Shown piece by piece: positions 56,987 through 64,000 of a DNA stretch of 64,000 nt. The stretch's first letter is position 1, and every line of letters starts with the position of its first letter. Under the pieces are notes generated by a model, which saw nothing but the letters and a program-made list of their open reading frames with translations, did no database searches and was not told where the DNA came from. Source of the DNA: Ruegeria sp. HKCCD8929 (GTDB lineage Bacteria; Pseudomonadota; Alphaproteobacteria; Rhodobacterales; Rhodobacteraceae). A program made the position numbers and the translations under genes. The DNA is taken from NCBI RefSeq assembly GCF_013031405.1, contig NZ_WPZY01000001.1:186001-250000 (forward strand), in the 5' to 3' direction.

Positions 56987-58123
56987 ATGGCTGGTCAGGT
57001 TGATCCCATCTTCGGCGGCATTTTTTCGGGCCGCCGTGTCCTTGTCACCGGGCATAGCGGGTTCAAGGGTGGTTGGCTGTCGGTCTGGCTGTATCGGCTG
57101 GGCGCGCAGTTGACCGGCGTGTCGCTGCCGCCCGAGAAGGGGCCGTCGTTTTATGACGCCTGTGGCTTGCCGGTGATCATGGACAGCCGCTTTGCCGATA
57201 TCCGCGACCCTGCCGCCCTGCAAAAGGCGTTAGCGGATGTCGATGCCGAGGTGGTGTTTCACATGGCGGCTCAACCTTTGGTGCGGCGGTCCTACCGGGA
57301 GCCGGCCGAGACCTTTGCCACCAACGTGTCAGGCACGGCCCACGTGCTGGATGCGGCGCTGAAGATGAAGTCGCTCAAGGCCGTCGTGGTTGTCACCAGT
57401 GATAAGTGCTACGACAACAAAGAGTGGACCTGGGGCTATCGCGAAAACGATCCCATGGGGGGCAGGGATCCGTACAGCGCTTCGAAGGGCTGTACCGAGC
57501 TTGTTGCTCAGGCCTATCAGCACTCGTTCTTTGGCGATCCGCAGGGGCCACAGCTGACCACGGTTCGCGCGGGCAACGTGTTCGGTGGCGGCGACTGGGG
57601 CGAGGATCGGCTGGTGCCGGATATCGTGCGGTCGGCCGAGGCGGGCAAGCCTCTGCATATCCGCAGCCCGTTCAGCGTGCGTCCCTGGCAGCATGTGCTG
57701 GAGCCGATTTCCGGCTATCTGGGGCTGGCTGCCAAGCTGTTGGAAAAAGGCCAGCCATTTGCCGGGCCCTGGAATTTTGGGCCGGACGTGTCCGGCACGG
57801 TCAATGTGCGCAATCTGGCGATGATGATGCAGCATTCCTGGGGCGCTGGAGCGCCGGAATTCACGTTCCACCACACCGGCGACGGCCCGCCGGACGGGAT
57901 GCACGAAGCCGGCATTCTGCGGCTGGATAGCACCAAGGCGCAGACCCGGCTGGGCTGGCGCCCGCAGCTGGACCTGCCCGAGGCGATCCAGCTGACGGTG
58001 GACTGGTATCGGTCACATGCCGCCGGAGAAGCCATGGCCGGGATCACCGATGCCCAGATCGGCCATTACAGCAACCTGATGTCATCGGACATGTTCGACC
58101 GGGCCACGGTCGCCGCGCAGTGA
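56987..58123 (+). CDS. rfbG: CDP-glucose 4,6-dehydratase
   Basis: 378-aa extended SDR converting CDP-glucose to CDP-4-keto-6-deoxyglucose. NAD fold VTGHSGFKGGWL (20-31), Ser/Thr in VVTSDKCY, and the catalytic Tyr163-x3-Lys167 (DPYSASKG). HSGFKG and ENDPMGGRDPYSASKG are specific to this family. The ATG at 56987 follows GAGGTG by 3-4 nt. Confidence 0.96.
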   Translation: MAGQVDPIFGGIFSGRRVLVTGHSGFKGGWLSVWLYRLGAQLTGVSLPPEKGPSFYDACGLPVIMDSRFADIRDPAALQKALADVDAEVVFHMAAQPLVRRSYREPAETFATNVSGTAHVLDAALKMKSLKAVVVVTSDKCYDNKEWTWGYRENDPMGGRDPYSASKGCTELVAQAYQHSFFGDPQGPQLTTVRAGNVFGGGDWGEDRLVPDIVRSAEAGKPLHIRSPFSVRPWQHVLEPISGYLGLAAKLLEKGQPFAGPWNFGPDVSGTVNVRNLAMMMQHSWGAGAPEFTFHHTGDGPPDGMHEAGILRLDSTKAQTRLGWRPQLDLPEAIQLTVDWYRSHAAGEAMAGITDAQIGHYSNLMSSDMFDRATVAAQ

Positions 58124-58153
58124 AGGCGCGGGTTTATTGAGGAGAAGAATTAT

Positions 58154-59359
58154 ATGCGAGTAAATTACGGTCAGACCGTTCACGGCCAGGAAGAGATCGA
58201 CGCCGTGGTCGAGGTGCTCAAGACCTCGACACAGATGGGGCCGAAGGTCCGGGAGATGCAGGAAAAGGTCTCGGCGCTTTTTGCCAAGAACCATGGCGTC
58301 ATGGTCAACTCCGGTTCGTCGGCCAATTATCTGGCGGTCGAGATTCTGGATCTGCCCAAGGGCAGCGAAGTCATTACTCCGGCACTCACGTTTGCCACCA
58401 CCGTTGCGCCGCTGGTCCGGCAGGGGCTGATCCCGGTTTTTGTGGATGCTGCCCCCGGCACCTACAATATCGATGTGGACGCGATCGAGCGGATGATTAC
58501 CCCCAACACATCCGCTGTGATGATCCCATCGCTGATCGGCAACCTGCCGGACTGGCGGCGCATTCGTGAACTGGCCGATGCCCATGGACTAAAGGTGATC
58601 GAGGACAGCGCCGACACGCTGGGCGCAACCATCGACGGGACCAGCACCGGGGTCTACTCTGACGTTTCGACCACCAGCTTCTATGGCAGTCACGTTATCA
58701 ACGGGGCGGGCAATGGCGGCATGTTGTGTGTCAACGACGATGAGCTGGCCCGCAAGGCGCTCCTGCTGCGCTCGTGGGGCCGCAGCTCGTCGCTGTTCGT
58801 GGAATCCGAGGCCATCGAAAACCGCTTCAACGTCAAGCTGGATGACATTGAATACGATGCCAAATTCCTGTTTGAGGATCTGGGTTACAATGTCGAACCC
58901 TCCGAGATCAGCGCCGCCTTTGGGTTGGTACAACTGGGCAAGCTGGACAACAACATCCGCGTGCGCGAAGAGAGCTTTGACGCGCATCGCGCCTTCTTTG
59001 CCCGTTACGAGGACTGGTTCATTCTGCCCGAGCAGTTGCCCGGATCGCGGACCGGCTGGCTTGCCTTTCCGCTGACCTTGCGGCCCGGCGCGCCATTTAC
59101 CCGGCGGCAGATGCAGATCTTCCTTGAAACTGCGGACATCCAGACCCGCCCCGTCTTTACCGGCAACATCCTGCGGCAACCGGCGATGAAAGACGTCGAA
59201 TACCGTGCAGACCCGGCCGGCTATCCCGTTGCCGATGCCGTAATGCGTGGCGGTATCCTGCTGGCCTGTCATCACGGGCTGACACAGGCGCATATCGATT
59301 ACATGCACGGCAAGTTTGACGAGTTCGCCACGCAACATCAAAAGGAGCTGGCATCATGA
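58154..59359 (+). CDS. DegT-family sugar 3-dehydratase (RfbH/ColD-like, His instead of PLP lysine)
   Basis: 401 aa. In the active-site segment SFYGSHVINGAGNGG the PLP-lysine position is His180, the hallmark of 3-dehydratases (E1/RfbH and ColD) that use PMP or PLP without an aldimine lysine. After SWGR the canonical RfbH has the cysteine motif for a [2Fe-2S] cluster; here it reads SWGRSSSLFVESEAIENRF, with no cysteine. So it should not work like classical E1 with an E3 reductase; a ColD-like, cluster-free C3-deoxygenation is more likely. Stop overlaps the next start (ATGA). Confidence 0.85.
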   Translation: MRVNYGQTVHGQEEIDAVVEVLKTSTQMGPKVREMQEKVSALFAKNHGVMVNSGSSANYLAVEILDLPKGSEVITPALTFATTVAPLVRQGLIPVFVDAAPGTYNIDVDAIERMITPNTSAVMIPSLIGNLPDWRRIRELADAHGLKVIEDSADTLGATIDGTSTGVYSDVSTTSFYGSHVINGAGNGGMLCVNDDELARKALLLRSWGRSSSLFVESEAIENRFNVKLDDIEYDAKFLFEDLGYNVEPSEISAAFGLVQLGKLDNNIRVREESFDAHRAFFARYEDWFILPEQLPGSRTGWLAFPLTLRPGAPFTRRQMQIFLETADIQTRPVFTGNILRQPAMKDVEYRADPAGYPVADAVMRGGILLACHHGLTQAHIDYMHGKFDEFATQHQKELAS

Positions 59360-60600
59360 ACCAGCAGTTCATCAGACCATCGGTACGGACAACTTGCCGG
59401 GCATGCAGCTCGGACAACCTGATGCTGGTATTGCCGATGGGTGATCATCCCCCGGCGAATATGTTTGTGCGCGCGGATGAGCGCGAGCAGCCGCAACCGG
59501 CATTCCCGCTGAACACGCAGGCCTGTCTGGATTGCGGCCTGATTCAGGTCGCCGATCAGGTGCCGCCGGATTTCTTCACCGATTACCTGTACGTCCCCTC
59601 GGGGGCGGCGACAATGCACACGCATTTCGCCGGTCTGGCACAGGTTTGCGTGGACCGGGCAGATGGAGGCCTGATCGTCGATATCGGCTGCAATGACGGG
59701 CTGATGCTGTCTCACGCGAACGGTCTCGGCGGAAGGACACTCGGCATTGATCCTGCCGCCAATCTGGCACGGATTGCAGCCGAGCGTGGGGTGAGGGTTC
59801 ACACGGACTTTTTCAACCCCAAAACGGCGCGCGAGGTGCGTGACGCGGAAGGCCCGGCCAAGGTCATCACCACCACCAACACCTTCAACCATATCGACGA
59901 CCTCCACGGTTTTGCCGAGGGCGTTCTGGCGCTGCTCGAAGATGACGGTGTCTTTATCATCGAAGTGCCGTGGGGCAAGGCGATCCTTGAAACCAATGAG
60001 TTCGACAACGTCTATCACGAACATCTGTCCGAGCTGAGCCTGCTGTCGATCGTGCGGCTGGGCGAGGCCGTTGGTCTGGACGTGGTCGATGTGACAAAGC
60101 TGCCGGTTCATGGTGGGTCCATGCGGGTCTTCATGCAGCCTGCGGCGCTGAAACAATCGCCTGCTCCCATCGTCGGCTCGATGCTGGAGGAAGAGAAGGC
60201 GGCTGGCATGACCCGCCGGGAAAGCTATGAGGCGTTCGCGGGCCGCGTGCAGGAACTGGGCGATACCCTGACCCGGATTCTGGCCCAGATCAAGGCAAGC
60301 GGTAAGACGGTTGCGGGTTATGGTGCGCCGGCCAAGGGCAATACGTTGCTCAACTATTTCGGCATCGGCCCGGACACGCTGGATTTCCTGGTGGACCGCA
60401 ACCCGCTGAAACAGGGCCTGTATTCGCCGGGCATGATGATCCCGGTTCTGTCACCGGATGCAGTCGAAGAGCACAAGCCGGACTATCTGCTGGTTCTGGC
60501 CTGGAACTTCTTCGACGAGATCCGCGAGCAGATGGCGGATTTCGAGGCCCGGGGTGGCAAGTTCATCGTGCCACTGCCGATGCCGGTGGTCATTCCCTGA
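59356..60600 (+). CDS. SAM-dependent sugar C-methyltransferase (TylC3/NovU-like)
   Basis: 414 aa with the three-part architecture of keto-sugar C-methyltransferases. The N-terminal zinc domain has Cys14, Cys17, Cys57 and Cys60 (CRAC...CLDC). The SAM domain has IVDIGCNDGLML. Tyr220-His221-Glu222-His223 (VYHEHLSELS) is the conserved catalytic loop. The C-terminal Methyltransf_14 domain has VAGYGAPAKGNTLLNYFG. Known members methylate carbon 3 (or 5) next to a 4-keto group. Placed directly after the CDP-4-keto pathway genes, it probably builds a branched-chain CDP-sugar. Confidence 0.92.
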   Translation: MNQQFIRPSVRTTCRACSSDNLMLVLPMGDHPPANMFVRADEREQPQPAFPLNTQACLDCGLIQVADQVPPDFFTDYLYVPSGAATMHTHFAGLAQVCVDRADGGLIVDIGCNDGLMLSHANGLGGRTLGIDPAANLARIAAERGVRVHTDFFNPKTAREVRDAEGPAKVITTTNTFNHIDDLHGFAEGVLALLEDDGVFIIEVPWGKAILETNEFDNVYHEHLSELSLLSIVRLGEAVGLDVVDVTKLPVHGGSMRVFMQPAALKQSPAPIVGSMLEEEKAAGMTRRESYEAFAGRVQELGDTLTRILAQIKASGKTVAGYGAPAKGNTLLNYFGIGPDTLDFLVDRNPLKQGLYSPGMMIPVLSPDAVEEHKPDYLLVLAWNFFDEIREQMADFEARGGKFIVPLPMPVVIP

Positions 60601-60610
60601 GGAAGCAACG

Positions 60611-61582
60611 ATGGCACGCGTACTGATAACCGGAGCGACCGGATTTATCGGATCACATCTGGCCCGGGCCTGTCTGGCCCGGGGCGATGAGGTTTCGGTT
60701 ATCGCGCGGCCTGCCTCATCGCTGGTCCGGCTGGCGGATGTCTCGGGCCGGATCGCCGTGCATCGCCTGGACCTGGCCGAGGCTGACCGGTTGCGCACCT
60801 GTCTGGCACAGGCGCGCCCCGAGATTATCTTTCATGCCGGCGCCAGAACCCGCTATCCGGCGCAGAAGGACCTGACGGACCTTTCGGACAGCGTGACGGA
60901 GAATCTTTCAGGGCTGATCGCGCTGCTTTCCGCTGCTGCGTTTGCTGACGTTCCGCCCCGGGTTTTTGTTCGCACGGGATCGATTGCCGAGTATGGCGAC
61001 ATCGAAACGCCCTATGTCGAAACCGCTCGAGAAGCGCCGCGCAATGCGTATGGTGCGTCCATTCTGGCGGGCACGCAGTATATGGCCATGGCGCGTCCAC
61101 GGTTGCCGTTTCAGGCAGTGACCGCCCGGTTGGCGCTTACCTACGGTCCCGAGCAATCGAGTGATTTTCTCATTCCAAAATTGATTGAAGATTTTCTTGA
61201 TGAAAAACCGGTGACGATCCATCGGCCCCATGACCGGCGTGACTTGATCCATGTCGATGATGTGATCCGCGCCTTGTTGCTGATTGCCGACGACCCTGTG
61301 TCGGCCGGTGCGGTGATCAATGTGGGTACGGGCGATGCCCCCAAAATGGCCGAGGTCGCCCGGATGCTGGTCGCGATGACCGGTGCCCGGCGCGAGTTGG
61401 CGAGCTTTGGAACCCCAGCCGATCCACCGGTCGTGTTGAATTGTGATCCGGGAAAGGTGAAGGCGACGCTTGGGTGGTCGCCGCAGATTCTGCTTCCCGA
61501 AGGTCTGGAAAGGACAGTGCAATGGGCAAGACAATCCCGGGCTCCCCACAGCCAGCCGGTAGCGATGGGGCAGGACGCATGA
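60611..61582 (+). CDS. NAD-dependent epimerase/dehydratase-family SDR, probable 4-ketoreductase or epimerase
   Basis: 323 aa. NAD(P) fold ITGATGFIGSHLARAC and the Ser/Thr segment FVRTGSIAEYG are present. The catalytic tyrosine is Tyr147 (NAYGASILAG), but the lysine expected four residues later is Ile151. This loss of the YxxxK lysine is unusual; the enzyme may rely on another base, bind nucleotide non-productively, or be a reductase with altered mechanism. It starts 11 bp after the C-methyltransferase stop with GAGGAAG as ribosome site, and its stop overlaps the GT2 start. Confidence 0.85.
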   Translation: MARVLITGATGFIGSHLARACLARGDEVSVIARPASSLVRLADVSGRIAVHRLDLAEADRLRTCLAQARPEIIFHAGARTRYPAQKDLTDLSDSVTENLSGLIALLSAAAFADVPPRVFVRTGSIAEYGDIETPYVETAREAPRNAYGASILAGTQYMAMARPRLPFQAVTARLALTYGPEQSSDFLIPKLIEDFLDEKPVTIHRPHDRRDLIHVDDVIRALLLIADDPVSAGAVINVGTGDAPKMAEVARMLVAMTGARRELASFGTPADPPVVLNCDPGKVKATLGWSPQILLPEGLERTVQWARQSRAPHSQPVAMGQDA

Positions 61583-62601
61583 CCACTGTTTCCATCCTCA
61601 TCCCCGCGCTGAACGAAGAGGACAATGTTCGCAATGCGTATGAGCGGGTCATGGCCGTCTTCGATGGCCTGCCGGATTATGAGCCCGAGATCATCTTTAC
61701 CGACAACCACTCGGACGACCGGACCTTTGAGATTCTATCCGAGATCGCAAAGGATGACAGCCGTGTACGTGTGATCCGCTTTTCCCGCAACATGGGGTAT
61801 CAGTCCTCGGTGCTGACGGCTTATCGCTCGGCCACCGGCGCCTGCGCGATACAGATCGACTGCGATTTGCAGGACCCGCCCGAGTTGATCCCGCAAATGC
61901 TGGATACCTGGCGGCAGGGCTATCATGTGGTCTATGGCATCCGGCGCAGCCTGCCGGACGGCCCCATTGTCGCAGCCGCGCGGCGCGGATTCTACGCGCT
62001 GATCGACATGATCAGCAACGACGATTTGCCCCGTAATGCGGGCGAGTTCCGTCTGACCGACCGGCGCATTCTGGATGAACTGCGCCGGGTCGATGATCGC
62101 TCGCCTTATGTGCGGGGTTTGATCAGCGGCATGGGCTTCAACCAGATCGGGTTCGAATATGACCGCGACGCACGCACGGCAGGGGAATCCAAATTCCCGT
62201 TCAAGGCCATGCTGTCGCTGGCGGTGGACGGGCTGATCAACCACTCGTTGCTGCCCCTGCGACTGGCCTCGATGATCAGCCTGACCGTTGGGCTGGTGAC
62301 CTTCCTTCTGATGATGGGATACATCATCGGCAAGGTGGTCTTTGGTCAGGACTGGCCCGCCGGTTTCGCCACCACCACCATCCTGCTGCTGCTCTCGATG
62401 ACGCTGAACGCGATGTTCCTGGGCATACTTGGCGAATATATCGGGCGGATCTTTTTGCAGTCCAAGGATCTGAACAGGCCCATGATCGAACATGAACTGA
62501 ACCGCCCTAAGGCCGAGCCTGAATTGCCGGACCGCGCCAGTTCCGCGCAGCAGGGAAATGCAACGGTCTCCAAACGTGTCATCAATCAGGCGGCGGAGTA
62601 G
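61579..62601 (+). CDS. GT2 polyprenyl-phosphate glycosyltransferase (GtrB/ArnC/DPM1-like)
   Basis: 340 aa. Catalytic GT-A domain with ILIPALNEEDNV and DCDLQD (94-99), followed by two C-terminal membrane helices (about 229-251 and 264-286), as in GtrB and ArnC. It would move a sugar from a nucleotide carrier to undecaprenyl phosphate. With GtrA (53980) and the GT-C protein (54408) it completes a three-component route, here wrapped around the CDP-sugar genes. The ATG overlaps the SDR stop; a longer upstream frame runs through that gene and is rejected. Confidence 0.9.
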   Translation: MTTVSILIPALNEEDNVRNAYERVMAVFDGLPDYEPEIIFTDNHSDDRTFEILSEIAKDDSRVRVIRFSRNMGYQSSVLTAYRSATGACAIQIDCDLQDPPELIPQMLDTWRQGYHVVYGIRRSLPDGPIVAAARRGFYALIDMISNDDLPRNAGEFRLTDRRILDELRRVDDRSPYVRGLISGMGFNQIGFEYDRDARTAGESKFPFKAMLSLAVDGLINHSLLPLRLASMISLTVGLVTFLLMMGYIIGKVVFGQDWPAGFATTTILLLLSMTLNAMFLGILGEYIGRIFLQSKDLNRPMIEHELNRPKAEPELPDRASSAQQGNATVSKRVINQAAE

Positions 62602-62607
62602 CCCGAT

Positions 62608-63687
62608 TTGAAGGTGCTGCTTGTGCAGGGTGGGTTCGGCGCCGGTGGGGCCGAGAAGGTCGTCGCCATGATCGCCGCCCATCGGGCCGGGCGCGGGGAT
62701 GATGTGCACATCGCGGGCATGACAATGCCCGAGGGGGGTTCCTATTTTTCCTATCCAGAAGCAGTGACTCTGCATCCAATGCAGAGCGGCGCGCTGCCCA
62801 GACGGCGCGTGCAATGGAACCGGCTCAAGCATATCCGTCAGGTGATCAAAAAAGTGCGCCCCGATGTGGTGGTATCCTTCCTGACAAAGATCAACACACT
62901 CACTCTGGCAGCGACCCTCGATAATCGCGTCCCTGTCGTCATCTCCGAACGGAACAACCCCCGGGCCCAGAACGCGCATCCGGTTTGGCGGCAGGCCCAG
63001 CATCTGCTGGCGCGCCGGGCGCGGGCGATCGTCATGCAGACGGACCGGGCGCGTGAGGATTTGCCCGCAGGTCTGCGCGGACGGGCCGAGGTCATCGCAA
63101 ACCCCTGCGCCCCGTTCCCGGGTGTTGAGGAAGGTCTTGGCCGCAATGGCAGTCAGCTTGTGGCAGTTGGACGGCTCGACCGGCAAAAAGGGTTCGATAT
63201 CCTCATCGACGCCATGACGGACATTCGGGACCGGGTGCCCGATGTGCATCTTACCATCTACGGCGTGGGATCAGAGCGCTCGGCCTTGGAAGATCAGCGC
63301 GACCGGCTTGGCTTGACGGATGTCGTCTCCATGCCCGGTCCCAGCAAGCAGCCCGGCGATTGGATGAAGGGTGCGGACATCCTCGTTTTTCCTTCGCGTT
63401 TCGAAGGCTTTCCAAATGTTGTCGCCGAAGCAACCGTAAGCGGCTTGCCGGTTGTATCCGCCGATTGCGCCTACGGTCCGCGCGAGTTGATCCGTCAGGA
63501 AGAGAACGGCCTCTTGGTGCCTTCCGAGGACGCAAAGGCGTTGTCGGCAGCGGTGGTGCGTCTGTCGCAGGACCCCGAGTTGCGGGCCAGAATGCGTGAA
63601 TCCGCCGAGCGCAACCGCCTGTGGCTGGCGCCGAAATATGTTCTGGGGGAATGGGACCGGGTGATTGACGGCACTCAGTTCGGGTGA
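62608..63687 (+). CDS. Glycosyltransferase family 4 (GT-B)
   Basis: 359 aa from TTG 62608, with GGAG 11 nt upstream. N-terminal LLVQGGFGAGGAEKVVAMIAAH and C-terminal domain with VAVGRLDRQKGFDILIDA and SRFEGFPNVVAEATVSGLPVV (E-x7-E), followed by GPRELIRQEENGLLV. It belongs to the GalNAc/PglH-like GT4 group. Last gene of the right-hand operon; a convergent HAD-family gene ends 10 bp beyond. Confidence 0.92.
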   Translation: MKVLLVQGGFGAGGAEKVVAMIAAHRAGRGDDVHIAGMTMPEGGSYFSYPEAVTLHPMQSGALPRRRVQWNRLKHIRQVIKKVRPDVVVSFLTKINTLTLAATLDNRVPVVISERNNPRAQNAHPVWRQAQHLLARRARAIVMQTDRAREDLPAGLRGRAEVIANPCAPFPGVEEGLGRNGSQLVAVGRLDRQKGFDILIDAMTDIRDRVPDVHLTIYGVGSERSALEDQRDRLGLTDVVSMPGPSKQPGDWMKGADILVFPSRFEGFPNVVAEATVSGLPVVSADCAYGPRELIRQEENGLLVPSEDAKALSAAVVRLSQDPELRARMRESAERNRLWLAPKYVLGEWDRVIDGTQFG

Positions 63688-63697
63688 CCGCGGCGGC

Positions 63698-64000
63698 CTA
63701 GTCCTGGAGTGTCTCCAGCACCTCATCCAACACATCCAGACTGGTGATCCTTGCATGCGGGGCGTGTGCCTCGTCCGGCGGTGTCGGGTCGTGCACTGCA
63801 CCGGGCCGCAGAATCTGAATGGTCAGCCACCCTCGCGCGTTTGGGGTCACAAAATCCTTCGCCGGGTTATCGGCTATGTAAATCATCCTCGTGTGACCTG
63901 CAGCCGCAGCCTCCATTTCCAGATACGCGCGCGGATGGGGTTTGCCAAATCCGTCCGGCCAGGCGCCCGTCGGGCGGATATGGGCGATATGGTTTTCCAG
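63698..64000 (-). CDS. HAD-superfamily hydrolase, C-terminal part (cut by window edge)
   Basis: The frame is open from the right edge to a stop at 63698-63700, about 100 residues. It shows HAD motif III (FGKPHPRAYLEM) and motif IV (IYIADNPAKDF, acidic pair for Mg), followed by the usual beta-strand and cap return. The phosphoaspartate motif I lies beyond the window. Convergent with the polysaccharide operon. Substrate unknown; HAD phosphatases of sugar phosphates are common next to such loci. Confidence 0.75.
   Translation of the reverse strand: MENHIAHIRPTGAWPDGFGKPHPRAYLEMEAAAAGHTRMIYIADNPAKDFVTPNARGWLTIQILRPGAVHDPTPPDEAHAPHARITSLDVLDEVLETLQD

Noticed and set aside
61735-63249. 504-codon minus-strand frame across the GT2 and GT4 genes
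   Set aside because: It arises from GC-rich third positions of two convincing glycosyltransferase genes; no start signals and no recognisable domain.

Overview
The window looks like chromosome from a marine alphaproteobacterium of the Rhodobacteraceae (Roseobacter group). The evidence is the GC-rich coding style, a complete Na+-NQR operon, two sites matching the alphaproteobacterial BioR box in front of bioB, a full CtrA-type box (TTAA-N7-TTAAC), a non-pyrrolysine MttB homologue and a monomeric isocitrate dehydrogenase. This is inference from gene content; no 16S or other marker is present. No tRNA, rRNA, insertion sequence, prophage or CRISPR array was seen.

Positions 1-30 kb are mainly housekeeping and catabolism. 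Reading from the left: bioB-bioF (minus, bioF cut by the edge), a periplasmic CpdB-type nucleotidase, a THUMP-domain rRNA methyltransferase, nqrABCDEF (plus), an MttB-family methyltransferase, and a minus-strand operon GntR regulator - DapA-like lyase/aldolase - aldehyde dehydrogenase - FAD amine oxidase facing a GlxA-type AraC regulator. Then come tex (minus), a membrane protein with an OmpR/EnvZ-type two-component pair, a TPR protein and icd.

From about 27.7 kb to the right end the window is one large exopolysaccharide/O-antigen-like locus of several transcription units. (a) 31120->27691, minus: PglC-like initiating sugar-phosphate transferase, formyltransferase, PIG-L deacetylase, DegT aminotransferase, i.e. 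a possible N-formyl amino-sugar module. (b) 31.8-37.2 kb: secreted pectate-lyase-like enzyme, flavin oxidoreductase, polysaccharide deacetylase, glycosyltransferase. (c) A sulfotransferase at 37.8 kb, convergent with and overlapping (d), 45039->38667, minus: glycosyltransferase, asparagine-synthase-type amidotransferase, Wzz/Wzc-like copolymerase with a degenerate kinase domain, Wzy-like polymerase. (e) 45868->51341, plus: true BY-kinase Wzc, Wzx flippase, Wza-like export protein, second sulfotransferase. (f) 51769->63687, plus: CapD/PglF-like dehydratase, GtrA, a GT-C transferase, rfbF, rfbG, an RfbH-like dehydratase, a C-methyltransferase, an SDR, a GtrB-like transferase and a glycosyltransferase. 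The last 0.3 kb is the end of a HAD-family gene.

The functional reading is a Wzx/Wzy-exported, probably sulfated and amidated polysaccharide. Unit (f) may make a C-methyl-branched CDP-3,6-dideoxyhexose and attach it through a three-component GtrA/GtrB/GT-C route. The most notable points are that CDP-sugar pathway with an RfbH homologue lacking the Fe-S cysteines, a 35-bp element (AACTTG-N20-CAAGTT, 29/35 identical) shared by the two largest divergent intergenic regions, the pair of one active-looking and one dead-looking Wzc, and a full CtrA box before unit (f).
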